From Flavobacteriaceae bacterium (GTDB lineage: Bacteria; Bacteroidota; Bacteroidia; Flavobacteriales; Flavobacteriaceae): a stretch of DNA of 64,000 nt. Positions 25,906 to 35,217 of this stretch are shown in pieces (position 1 is the stretch's first letter; each line of letters begins with the position of its first letter). The translations under genes and the position numbers were made by a program. Where the stretch lies: the NCBI GenBank assembly GCA_018402135.1, contig JAGYJF010000003.1, positions 372,001-436,000 on the forward strand, written 5' to 3'. The notes under the pieces are model-generated. The model was not told where the DNA came from and searched no databases. It saw only the letters and a list, made by a program, of their open reading frames with translations.

Positions 25906-27305
25906 TCTACCTTAAGGATTTTATTTTGGTTTAATAAGCTATCTAAATACTTCTTTGTGTCCAAACCTGATGGTTTCGGTGCATGGGAATTTATAATTTT
26001 ACCATTTTCGTCAAGCAAAATTGATCTCGGAATGAGTCCAACACCGAAAGACTTCATAAAATCAGAATTCAATCCTTTGTCTGCATATAGTTGAATCCCG
26101 CCAACATTTTTTTCCGGCACCATTGCTCTCCATTTATTGTAATCTTTTTCAGAATCTATAGAAATACTCACAAATTCTATTTTCTCATCTTTATAATGTT
26201 TGATTAATTCTTTAAGTGCCGGCATCTGTTTTATGCATGGCGCACACCAGGTAGCCCAAATCTCGATATAAAGAATCTTACCCTTAAGGTCTTTTAATGC
26301 CGTTGTGCTACCATCAAAATTCTCATAATTAAAATCTGGCGAGGGCATTTCCGGCTTTTTATCATCTAAAGACTTATATCTTGTTGTAAGTTTTTCTTTG
26401 AGTTTTGTATCTGTTAGCATATTTAATATTTCTTGATAATCTCGATCAACATTGTTGTTGTTTTTATTTATCTCCCTCAAAAGCATAATTGCAATATGAT
26501 CTTTAATTTCTGTATTGTTAATATCTTTAATCTGTTGCTTGACAAAGTCAATGATTGTTAAATCAGGGTTTTTATCCATTGCTTCTTTTGAATTAAGGCG
26601 CCATTGCTCGATTAATAATGAACGATAACTTTTATCATGATAAAATAATTCTTCATCATTTAAATCTATTTGTTGAATAGGCTCGTAATAATCTGCAGGT
26701 AATTCTGGGTGTACTTTTTTGTGATAAAAGTAAAACCTATCGTAATTGTTTTTGGTTAATAAATAATCAGTTTCTATAACTTTTCTTTGTAATTTTTTGT
26801 CTTCTTCACTTAAGTTAGAATTTTCTAATAAATTCAAGAAAGCTTTTTTGTTGTTATCTATCTTGCTTAGAAAATCTTCTAATGGCACGACAAAAAATTC
26901 TTTTGTATCTCCCACTAATTCTCCTTTCAGATTTCCTCTAGATGCATGAAAATTGTTAATATCACTTCCTTTCCCGGAATATTTTATTGATTTCCAAAAA
27001 TCTTTAACATCAATATCTACATTTATATCGTAGCCGTTTTTAAGGTAAATAGTAGTATATGATTTCCCTATTTGATAAAAATAAACACTGGGTCTATTTA
27101 CATGTAATGTGTCTTTGAAGTTGCCTAAATCATCAATAATCAATTCGTTAGAATGAGTACCTCCCAAGTTACTGATTTTAATCACTGTTTCGTTCGTGTT
27201 TTTTATTTTCCCGGAGAACAAAACATAATTACTTTCATTTTGTGCACAACTGCTAAAAAATACTGGCAGAAAACACAAGAAGATTACTTTTTTTAATTTT
27301 TTCAT
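25902..27305 (-). CDS. TlpA/ResA-type thioredoxin-fold lipoprotein with N-terminal DUF4369-like domain
   Basis: The 467-residue protein has a lipobox ending at Cys20 (PVFFSSC). An N-terminal beta-rich domain of about 100 residues resembles DUF4369 (VLFSGKIKNTNETVIKISN). A helical middle follows, and then a TlpA domain with the redox motif WCAPC (Cys354, Cys357) and the cis-proline region VGLIPRSILLDENG. It would reduce disulfides or cysteine-containing peptides in the periplasm. DsbD, encoded nearby, is a likely electron source. It sits between susD and the M16 protease in one operon. Confidence 0.9.
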   Translation of the reverse strand: MKKLKKVIFLCFLPVFFSSCAQNESNYVLFSGKIKNTNETVIKISNLGGTHSNELIIDDLGNFKDTLHVNRPSVYFYQIGKSYTTIYLKNGYDINVDIDVKDFWKSIKYSGKGSDINNFHASRGNLKGELVGDTKEFFVVPLEDFLSKIDNNKKAFLNLLENSNLSEEDKKLQRKVIETDYLLTKNNYDRFYFYHKKVHPELPADYYEPIQQIDLNDEELFYHDKSYRSLLIEQWRLNSKEAMDKNPDLTIIDFVKQQIKDINNTEIKDHIAIMLLREINKNNNNVDRDYQEILNMLTDTKLKEKLTTRYKSLDDKKPEMPSPDFNYENFDGSTTALKDLKGKILYIEIWATWCAPCIKQMPALKELIKHYKDEKIEFVSISIDSEKDYNKWRAMVPEKNVGGIQLYADKGLNSDFMKSFGVGLIPRSILLDENGKIINSHAPKPSGLDTKKYLDSLLNQNKILKVE

Positions 27306-27414
27306 TTTGATTAGTCTATTTAATTATTTGCAAGCCTTGAATTACATCCTTAGATTGATTGTCTGATAAAGCCAAACCATAATTGTGTTTTTACAATTTG
27401 GCTTAATAAAGTCA

Positions 27415-28797
27415 CTAATAACCAGCATTTTGCTGCGCTTGAGAAATGTTCTCATTGGCATCTATCTCTGCTTGAGGAATTGGTAAAATTGCTAGGTTAT
27501 TTGGATAAGTTACATCAATAGGGTTTCCGGCGGCATCACTAAATGCTGTGAAACTTTTCTTTTTCCTAGTTAAATCAAATAAGCGGTGTCCCTCAAACAT
27601 CAGCTCTTTTCTTCGTTCTTCTTGGATGATATTTTTAAGAGCATCACCGGATTGTGCATAAGGTGTTGCCGCAGGGTTTGCTCTTAAAAGAATAGCATTA
27701 ACAGCTATTCTTGCCTCTTCATCCATTTCCATTTCAGCTAATGCCTCTGCCTTAATTAAATACATCTCTGAGAGTCTTATAATTGGCATATTATTATCAC
27801 GTACGGCTCCTGTTGTTGGGTATTTAAGTACGTTTTTAGTTGATGCGGCAATTAATGATTTTCTTGCGTCATTAACGTCAATTTGGTCAAACAAGTTATC
27901 GCTAGCCTTAAAGCGAGGTCTACGATAATACTCAATTGCCGAAGAGTTTCCGGAATTATCAAATTCATTATTAGCAATTGAGAAAATTGATTCTGACGTA
28001 ACATCTTGTGCCCAACTAGAAACATAATCTGCATTGGATATTAATGAGTAATTCATATCAATTACCTCGGAGGCTAATGCATTGGCCTCACTCCAATTTT
28101 CCATATATAAATATACTCGAGCCAACAAAGCCTTAGCCGAATTTTTATTAAGATAATAAGCAGAAGAGGTATCATCTCCAATAAGAGAAATCCCTGTTTG
28201 AATATCTGAAATAATTTTAGCATAAACCTCTGCCGTTGTAGCTCTTGCAGGACTTATCAGTTCAATTCCAACTAGACTTTCATCTACAAGTGGTGCCCCT
28301 AAATGCGACGCATCTGTTGTAAAGTTATAAGGTTGTGCATATAAGCGCTGCATATCAAAATAGGCAAGTGCACGGGCCACGTATAATTGCCCAATCAATT
28401 CTTTTGCTTCTTGTTGATTTGCTCCAAAATCAAAATTTTCTGCTTGCCGTATAACTATAGAACTTTGTGCAATAGCTCTTGAAATTTCATCCCAAACTCT
28501 TTTAGCATATACATCATTAGAAATTGTTTGATATCTATCGATGTCTTGAAAAACAACCCATAGTGCCTGAACATTGTCGCCCATTAAATCTGGTAATATT
28601 GTATAATAGGAATTATAATAAAAGGTGTTTTGAAATATGTTATAAACACCTGCTGTAGCACTATTAAAACTTTCAAAATCTGTAACTAAGTTTTCTGTAA
28701 GAACCTTGTCAAAAGGGTCTTTGTCTAAGAACTCATCTTGGTTGCAAGAAGAAATCATTAAAAATAAACCCAATAGTATTATATATGTATTTTTCAT
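27415..28797 (-). CDS. SusD/RagB-type outer-membrane lipoprotein
   Basis: The 460-residue lipoprotein has its lipid Cys at residue 18 (LMISSC). The SusD order is visible: an N-terminal LDKDPFDKV segment, a TPR-like helical scaffold (VARALAYFDMQRLYAQPY), and a C-terminal RLSEMYLIKAEALAEM with NAILLRANP and EERRKELMFEGHRLFDLTR. It forms the lid that captures ligand for the SusC channel encoded 37 bases upstream. With an M16 protease in the operon, the ligand is more likely peptide (RagB-like) than glycan. No glycosidase is present, which supports this inference. Confidence 0.92.
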   Translation of the reverse strand: MKNTYIILLGLFLMISSCNQDEFLDKDPFDKVLTENLVTDFESFNSATAGVYNIFQNTFYYNSYYTILPDLMGDNVQALWVVFQDIDRYQTISNDVYAKRVWDEISRAIAQSSIVIRQAENFDFGANQQEAKELIGQLYVARALAYFDMQRLYAQPYNFTTDASHLGAPLVDESLVGIELISPARATTAEVYAKIISDIQTGISLIGDDTSSAYYLNKNSAKALLARVYLYMENWSEANALASEVIDMNYSLISNADYVSSWAQDVTSESIFSIANNEFDNSGNSSAIEYYRRPRFKASDNLFDQIDVNDARKSLIAASTKNVLKYPTTGAVRDNNMPIIRLSEMYLIKAEALAEMEMDEEARIAVNAILLRANPAATPYAQSGDALKNIIQEERRKELMFEGHRLFDLTRKKKSFTAFSDAAGNPIDVTYPNNLAILPIPQAEIDANENISQAQQNAGY

Positions 28798-28834
28798 CGT
28801 TTTTATATTTTATATAGTTAAACTTTTTTGCTTA

Positions 28835-31800
28835 TTAAAATGAAACATTAAGTCCAAAATAGATGGTTTTAATTAATGGGGTATCAAAACTTGCTGAACC
28901 AGTAATTCCGCCCATTTCAGGATCATTGTTAATTCTATCATCTTTAACATAAGTCCAAAGGTTATCCCCGCTAATATTTAAGCGCAGTGAACTAATAAAA
29001 GTATTCTCTAACATTTCATTTGAAAAATTATAGGCTAACTCCAATCTGCGTAATCTTATAAAACTACTATCATACAGCCATCTAGATGTCTGATTATTAG
29101 ATCTGGCATTAAGATATACGTACTTAGGCACATCTGTAATATCACCTGGATTTTGCCATCTGTTATCATAAACATATCTGGAAGTATTACTGTCATCTCT
29201 TAAACCCATAGATCCATTATCATTTTGAGAACGTCCCAAAGTTTCAAAAACCTGTCCACCCCAAGATGTATATAATTGAGCTGTTAGCGAAAAATTCTTG
29301 AAAGATATTGTATTAATTAACGATGCATAAAAATCCGGGGTAGTTCTACCATGATTATACTTAGATGCCTCAGCTATATTTGTGGTAGTTGTTGTTTCTG
29401 TTTCGTCTGTATAAAAAGTCTCAACTCCTGTCTCAGGATCAACACCGGCATAACCGAAAATATATAGCGTATTAAAATCCTGACCTACTTGTCTTATAGA
29501 GTTTCCTGATATAATTTCATCGCCCCTTAATTCTGTTATTTCGTTTCTGTTTGACGTAAATGTAATAGCAGAATTCCAACTGAATCCATTATTGACACTT
29601 ACAATATTTTGTGTGTTAAGTGCAATCTCAACACCACTGTTTTGCATACCGCCAAAGTTTTGAAAAACAAAAGTATCGGCATTAAGAGATGAAACAGGTA
29701 GGTTATATAAAAGTCTTGATGTTTGTCTATTGTAATAATCAATAGATCCTGAAATTCTATTGTTAAATACAGAAAAATCTATACCAATATCAAATGATGC
29801 ATTTTCTTCCCATCCAATAGATGCGTTACCAGCCGATGCAATGGTAGCTGCATTATTATCATTATAAAATCCGGTTGTATTGAAGGTTCCAGAATATCCA
29901 AAAAGACCTATTTGATCGTTTCCATTAACACCATAACTGGTTCGTAATTTTAACATGTTAATAGCTTCTACATTACTCATAAAACTTTCTTTATGAATAT
30001 TCCATCCTAATCCAAATGCATAAAAGTTTCCGTATTTATTGCTGCCTCCAAATCTTGAAGACCCATCACGTCTAAAAGATGCGGATGCTAAATATTTTCC
30101 TTTGTAATCGTAAATGGCATTAGAGAACCATGAAGTTAGTGCGGTCTCAACTTTAGAAGTGAAGGTATTTTCCGTAATTCCGTTGTCAAGTGTTTCAGCT
30201 CCAACTCTTAATCCGCGCACACTAGAATTAATAGTCTTAGTATTAATTGCATTGCTCTCTGTCCCAACAAAAACATTTAAATTATTGTCATCCCCAAATT
30301 GCAAATTATAGCGTAATAGGGCTCTTGCATTCCAAATAAAATTATTTGTGTTTAATTGATTTCCATAATTATCTCTACCTCTATTAAAACCTATTCCGAG
30401 ATACGATGGAAACCTATTATAATTTTCATTTAATGAATAATTTGCACTTAAGTTTGTTTCCAAAGTTAAGCCGTCCATGATTTTATAATTCAAATCTAAT
30501 ACTCCTCGAAAGTCATTAGTTTCAAGCTGTCTTTTTTCATCGGTTAAAATTCCCAAAGGATTAACTGCGAAATTGTAACTAGTATCATAAGAGCCATCAT
30601 CGTTAAAAATTCGAAAATCTGGTCTAACTTGGTAGATACTTCTATACGGGTTATAAAATGACGCTCCTGTTTCATGGTTATTTGATTTGGAATTTCCAAA
30701 TCCTATATTAGCCATGACATTTAATCTTTCGGATACTTTTGTATTGTATTTTAATCTAACATTAAGTCTGTCAAAATTAATTTCTCTAAGCGGCGCCTCA
30801 TTTTCAAGGTAACCGATAGACAAATAATAATTATTAGCTTCATTACCACCTGATGCAGAAATATTGTGTTGCTTCATTACGCCAGTTCTTGTTAGCTCAT
30901 CTGCCCAATCTGTATTTTGATTAACATTAAATGGCTTTAAACTTCCGGTTGGATTTGATAAAAAGTTTAATGCACCAGCTTCATCAACTATTCCGTTGGT
31001 TGTATTATTAATTAATCCTTCAATATAGAGTTCTTGTAATTGAGTAGAATTAAGTGGTTTGTTTAATACCGTGAAATCAGAAATACCAATCTGTGCTGAA
31101 TAAGTTACACGTGCTTTTCCTGATTTGCCAGACTTAGTTTCAACAACAATAACACCATTGGCAGCTCTTGCTCCGTATATACTTGTGGCAGCTGCATCTT
31201 TAAGTACTGTAATAGATTTGATATCATTTCCATTAATGTTAGACAAATCTCTTCCATCAAAAGTAGGAACCCCGTCAACTATGTATAAAGGACTTCCCGG
31301 TGTTAATATTGGAGGGTTTCCTAGTACCGTAGATGGTTGACCGGAAAAGCCTACAACTCCAACACCTTCTCCAAATGCCGAGCCTACACCTCTAATAATC
31401 ACTTGAGGCACTGCCTGCGGATGACTATTGTTATTAAGTATTTGCAGCCCTGCAACACTTCCTTGCAGGCCCTCCTGCAAAGTTGGCCTGTATGCATTTT
31501 CATAAAAAGATTTATCTATTGCCTCGGCTGCACCTGTTAATTTCTCTCGCGAGATTTCTTGATAACCTGTTGAAATTATATTTATTGTACTTAATTCATA
31601 AACAGATTCTTTTAATATTATATTAATTTCTGTTTGGTTATTCACCACGACTTCTTGAGTAGAATACCCAACAAATGAGAAGACTAAAACAGCATCACTA
31701 CTCGAAGTAGCTATTGTATATTCGCCGTTAATGTTTGTGATGGTGCCGTTATTTTTGTCCTTTTCGATAATGTTCACACCAGGTAAAGGCAGGCCATTAG

Positions 31801-32206
31801 AATCTGTAACCTTTCCTTTAACAGACACTTGTTGATTTGTTTTCCTTTCTTGTATGATAATATTGTTGTCAACAAAATTTAAAATATAGTTACCAGACGA
31901 AAGGCTCTTATTTAATAAGTCATTGACTTTGATAACCCCTTTCTCTAAAGATATTTTAGGCATGTTTTTAAACATATCAACTTGATAAATAAAGCTATAG
32001 TCTGTTTGGCTCATAATAAGGTCAAAAACCTCGTCAACTGTGACAGTTTTATTCTGATCTATTCTAATTTTTGCGTTTTGAGATAAAACACTACTTGGTG
32101 TTATGCTAAACATAGTTGTGCAAAACAAAAAGATAATTGATTTCATTACAGTTGTTATTAAACTTTTTCCAGCAAGGAAAAGAACATTAGTTAATTTATT
32201 TTTCAT
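28835..32206 (-). CDS. SusC/RagA-type TonB-dependent transporter with STN signalling domain
   Basis: The 1,123-residue protein has an N-terminal signal region, then an STN domain (about residues 45-115; KIRIDQNKTVTVDEVFDLI). A CarboxypepD_reg-like domain follows (VKGKVTDSNGLPLPGVNI), then a plug with the SusC signature (SPLYIVDGVPT, IKSITVLKDAAATSIYGARA) and a large barrel ending in IYFGLNVSF. The STN domain contacts a FecR anti-sigma factor, and a FecR gene lies 99 bases upstream, so ligand binding would signal to the ECF sigma factor. It imports a ligand captured by SusD using TonB energy. Confidence 0.94.
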   Translation of the reverse strand: MKNKLTNVLFLAGKSLITTVMKSIIFLFCTTMFSITPSSVLSQNAKIRIDQNKTVTVDEVFDLIMSQTDYSFIYQVDMFKNMPKISLEKGVIKVNDLLNKSLSSGNYILNFVDNNIIIQERKTNQQVSVKGKVTDSNGLPLPGVNIIEKDKNNGTITNINGEYTIATSSSDAVLVFSFVGYSTQEVVVNNQTEINIILKESVYELSTINIISTGYQEISREKLTGAAEAIDKSFYENAYRPTLQEGLQGSVAGLQILNNNSHPQAVPQVIIRGVGSAFGEGVGVVGFSGQPSTVLGNPPILTPGSPLYIVDGVPTFDGRDLSNINGNDIKSITVLKDAAATSIYGARAANGVIVVETKSGKSGKARVTYSAQIGISDFTVLNKPLNSTQLQELYIEGLINNTTNGIVDEAGALNFLSNPTGSLKPFNVNQNTDWADELTRTGVMKQHNISASGGNEANNYYLSIGYLENEAPLREINFDRLNVRLKYNTKVSERLNVMANIGFGNSKSNNHETGASFYNPYRSIYQVRPDFRIFNDDGSYDTSYNFAVNPLGILTDEKRQLETNDFRGVLDLNYKIMDGLTLETNLSANYSLNENYNRFPSYLGIGFNRGRDNYGNQLNTNNFIWNARALLRYNLQFGDDNNLNVFVGTESNAINTKTINSSVRGLRVGAETLDNGITENTFTSKVETALTSWFSNAIYDYKGKYLASASFRRDGSSRFGGSNKYGNFYAFGLGWNIHKESFMSNVEAINMLKLRTSYGVNGNDQIGLFGYSGTFNTTGFYNDNNAATIASAGNASIGWEENASFDIGIDFSVFNNRISGSIDYYNRQTSRLLYNLPVSSLNADTFVFQNFGGMQNSGVEIALNTQNIVSVNNGFSWNSAITFTSNRNEITELRGDEIISGNSIRQVGQDFNTLYIFGYAGVDPETGVETFYTDETETTTTTNIAEASKYNHGRTTPDFYASLINTISFKNFSLTAQLYTSWGGQVFETLGRSQNDNGSMGLRDDSNTSRYVYDNRWQNPGDITDVPKYVYLNARSNNQTSRWLYDSSFIRLRRLELAYNFSNEMLENTFISSLRLNISGDNLWTYVKDDRINNDPEMGGITGSASFDTPLIKTIYFGLNVSF

Positions 32207-32305
32207 AAATTTGCATGTTATTGGTTAGTTAAATATTTAATTAATTGATAATTACATAAAGGGGGATAAAGCCTTTTACTTTGAACGGTCTAAGCTTTGT
32301 TCCCT

Positions 32306-33475
32306 TTAGTTTTTTAAGATTATTTTATTGTCTTTTATATCATAAGCATTTATAAAATTTGTGTTTTGTATTAGTTTTAAAATTTCTTCAATATTCTGGT
32401 TCTTATTTAACACTCCTTTAAAACGAACGTCTTCTAAGGTTTTATCTTCAAAAACAACATCAACATCGTACCATCTTGACAAGACTTTCATAATATCTTT
32501 TAAAGGTTTATCCTTAAAGCTGAATAGACCTCTTTTCCAAGCAATTTCAGAATAAACATCTATTTCCGATTTTAAAACAGTAGATTTATTTGACACGTTT
32601 AGAATAAACTGCTGATTTGGCTGGAGTTCATCCTGACGATCTTCAATTTTTAAAACTATTTTTCCTTCGACCAATGTTGTAAATATAGCGTCATCATCTT
32701 TATAAGCTTTAACATTAAATTCCGTCCCTAATACTTCAATTTCCTGCAATGCGTGAACAACTATAAACTTTGTTCCACCATTTTTGCTACTTACAGAAAC
32801 ATCAAAATATGCCTCACCGTACAAAAGTTCTACTTCTCTTGATTTGCCTTGAGTAAACGAAACCGGATATTTAAGTTGTGATTCTGAATTTAACCAAACT
32901 TTGGTGCCATCAGATAATTTCAGTACAAACTGTCCACCTCTTGGTATGCTTAAATAATTATAAACAACTTCTGATTTTGATTGACTATTCTGAGAATAAA
33001 CCAACTCTTTACCATTGCTCACAACATTGTTTGATATATAGTTTTCTCCTTTTTCAAGAATGATATTAGTGCCGTCTTCTGTTGTCAAAGTTGCTTTATC
33101 AGTGCCAATTTTTATAGTATTATTTAAAGTTGAGACTTGGTTGGTTATGGAGGAAGAAGGGCTGTCTAAAAACAAATTAAAAAAAACAAAAAGTAATACA
33201 ACTGCCGCAACAGCATATCTAAAAACTGGTCTTTTGAATATGATAATTCTTTTTGTTTGTTTGGACTCTTCGGCTTGAATATATTCATGAATGTTTAATA
33301 ACATTCTATTTTTAACAATATTTTTTGAGCCAAATTCTTCAAGCCATTTGTTAGTTACCTGATAACTTTCATAATAACTTATAATGCCCTTCACTTTCTC
33401 TATTGGCAATTTGCCATCTAAATATTGTTCTATAAGTTGTAGAAATTCGTCTTTGTTTATGTTTGTATTTTTCAA
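32306..33475 (-). CDS. FecR-type anti-sigma factor
   Basis: The 389-residue protein has a cytoplasmic N-terminal region (about 1-75), one membrane helix (YAVAAVVLLFVFFNLFL, about 87-103), then a periplasmic FecR domain (SIPRGGQFVLKLSDGTKVWL, EVELLYGEAYFDV). The C-terminal DUF4974 region (KPLKDIMKVLSRWYDVDV) contacts the STN domain of the SusC partner. It holds or activates the ECF sigma factor encoded 184 bases upstream. Confidence 0.93.
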   Translation of the reverse strand: MKNTNINKDEFLQLIEQYLDGKLPIEKVKGIISYYESYQVTNKWLEEFGSKNIVKNRMLLNIHEYIQAEESKQTKRIIIFKRPVFRYAVAAVVLLFVFFNLFLDSPSSSITNQVSTLNNTIKIGTDKATLTTEDGTNIILEKGENYISNNVVSNGKELVYSQNSQSKSEVVYNYLSIPRGGQFVLKLSDGTKVWLNSESQLKYPVSFTQGKSREVELLYGEAYFDVSVSSKNGGTKFIVVHALQEIEVLGTEFNVKAYKDDDAIFTTLVEGKIVLKIEDRQDELQPNQQFILNVSNKSTVLKSEIDVYSEIAWKRGLFSFKDKPLKDIMKVLSRWYDVDVVFEDKTLEDVRFKGVLNKNQNIEEILKLIQNTNFINAYDIKDNKIILKN

Positions 33476-33659
33476 TTTCTAATATTTGCCTTTTATCATA
33501 TATTAGTATATGTGTAAAAAAAACTAGGCATCCCCTATTAAAAATTCATTAATTTGTGAATTTTTTTACAAACTCATTAATATATACAAGATTAAGTAAA
33601 ATATAATTGAATAAATTATTAAAGTAAAGAGTAATTATCGCCTTATAAAAAGCCAAAAT

Positions 33660-34280
33660 TTAATTTAATAATGAAGGAAAGAAAGAAAGGATTAACTCAA
33701 TTGACATTACATTACCCAATGACAAACGCAGTATCTTTAAAGCCTTGGTTATATGGTTTTCAATGGTTTTAGTAGAGACATTGAGCTGCTCTGCTATCTC
33801 TTTGTGGCTTAATTGTTCTATTCTGCTTAATTTGAAAACCATTTTGCACTTTTTTGGTAAACTTTCTACAACAAGTGATACTTGTTTTTTTAGTTCCTCG
33901 TGCATCATTTTAGTTTCTGGAGAAGCATATTGAAATCGGTTGTTTAAACCTTCATAAAGGGCTATGGGCAAATCCTTACTTTTTCTGAATTCCGCGAATA
34001 CTTTGTAGCGCACACAGGCATACAAATAACTTTTTAACGATACTTTTATCTGAATATTTGAACGTTTATTCCAAATTTCAATGAAAACATCCTGTATAAT
34101 ATCCTCGCATACTTCTTTATCTTTAAGCAAATTAAAAGAAGATATGTATAGAGGTTTCCAATAGTTGTTATAAAGTATGGTTAAAGCCCTTTTGTCACCT
34201 TCTTTTAATCGAATTAATATGTTATCATCATCATTTGACATAAACTTCGATAAAAGAGATTTAAAGACAAATCTAAACAA
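33660..34280 (-). CDS. ECF-family RNA polymerase sigma factor
   Basis: Region sigma-2 is visible around residues 25-95 (ALTILYNNYWKPLYISSF, DIIQDVFIEIWNKR, KSYLYACVRYKVFAEFRKS) and sigma-4 around 140-190 (LPKKCKMVFKLSRIEQLSHK, EIAEQLNVSTKTIENHITKA). The ORF opens at 34280, but a second ATG at 34241 (MSNDDDN, 193 residues) matches typical lengths better and may be the real start. It would direct transcription of the downstream susCD operon under control of the adjacent FecR protein. Confidence 0.92.
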   Translation of the reverse strand: MFRFVFKSLLSKFMSNDDDNILIRLKEGDKRALTILYNNYWKPLYISSFNLLKDKEVCEDIIQDVFIEIWNKRSNIQIKVSLKSYLYACVRYKVFAEFRKSKDLPIALYEGLNNRFQYASPETKMMHEELKKQVSLVVESLPKKCKMVFKLSRIEQLSHKEIAEQLNVSTKTIENHITKALKILRLSLGNVMSIELILSFFPSLLN

Positions 34281-34658
34281 TTCTTACTAATTTCTATTTT
34301 TATGTTTATAAATTGTAATTTATAAATCAATATTTTGAATGCTTCTGTAAGATTTGGCGGCAAAAATATTTAACTAGAATCAATAATAAACAAAATACAT
34401 AGTAGATAATTTTAAGCTAATTATATGGTTAAACTTAAATACATCTGAATACAAATAATAAGGTCAACAGAAAAATAAAAAGTTTATTAGAAAAAGACCT
34501 AGAATATATGGTCAAAAAAATTAAGAGAATATAAAAGTTAAGAGAATTATAATTATTTAATTTCAGCGAATTCTTTTTAACATTTGGATTAAAATTAAAA
34601 TGCTATAGCATTAAGATCAATTTTTTATAGATATTGATGTAATATGCTACCAAATTTT
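34281..34658. other. 378-bp AT-rich intergenic region
   Basis: Very AT-rich and without a gene. It should contain the minus-strand promoter of the sigma factor gene; I could not place it with confidence. It ends where homology to sdhB begins, at 34659. Confidence 0.5.
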
Positions 34659-35074
34659 CATTTCCAATCAAAAAAGACTTAATGATAGATCGCCCGGCTT
34701 TAGACCGTATCATAGAAAGTGGTGGTTACATTGGCGTTAATACAGGCCAGGCACACGAAGCCAACAGTACGCTTATCAATCACGATTTAGCCGAAAAAGC
34801 CTTTGATGCTGCCGCCTGCATAGGTTGTGGTGCGTGTGTAGCTACCTGTAAAAACGCCAGTGCTATGTTGTTTACTTCGGCTAAGGTGAATCATTTATCA
34901 ATGCTGCCACAAGGCGAACCGGAAGCAGCACAACGCGTCAAAAACATGATCATGCAAATGGATGCAGAAGGTTTTGGCTCATGCACTTTCACTGGTGCCT
35001 GCGAAGTTGTTTGTCCGCAAAGTATTTCAGTTTTTAATATTACTGAGATGAATGGGCGTTGGTTGTGGGGTTGA
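34659..35074 (+). pseudogene. sdhB 3' fragment (right copy of the direct repeat)
   Basis: This copy matches codons for residues 106 to the end of SdhB (18631-19040) over 410 bases without gaps, then diverges and stops at a TGA. It lacks the whole [2Fe-2S] domain, so it cannot be a working iron-sulfur subunit, although the CIGCGACVATC and CTFTGACEVVCP cysteines remain. Most differences are synonymous (visible changes include S to P, N to H, M to V, A to E). That suggests it diverged as a functional gene and lost its front half recently. Translation from the ATG at 34682 would give 130 residues. Confidence 0.9.
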
Positions 35075-35217
35075 CATTGTTATTTTTAAATCGCTTACTT
35101 TTAAAATCACCCCGAGATTGAAATAATTGATAATATTGTCCTTTGTTTAACTAAAACTTAAAGAAATAAGCCGTTTTTTGATAAAAATTTTGAGTTAAGT
35201 GATGCTTTCGAAGGTTT

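Noticed and set aside
34682-35074. A 130-residue ferredoxin-like protein
   Set aside because: It is colinear with the C-terminal half of SdhB at 18631-19040 and lacks the [2Fe-2S] domain, so I treat it as a gene fragment.
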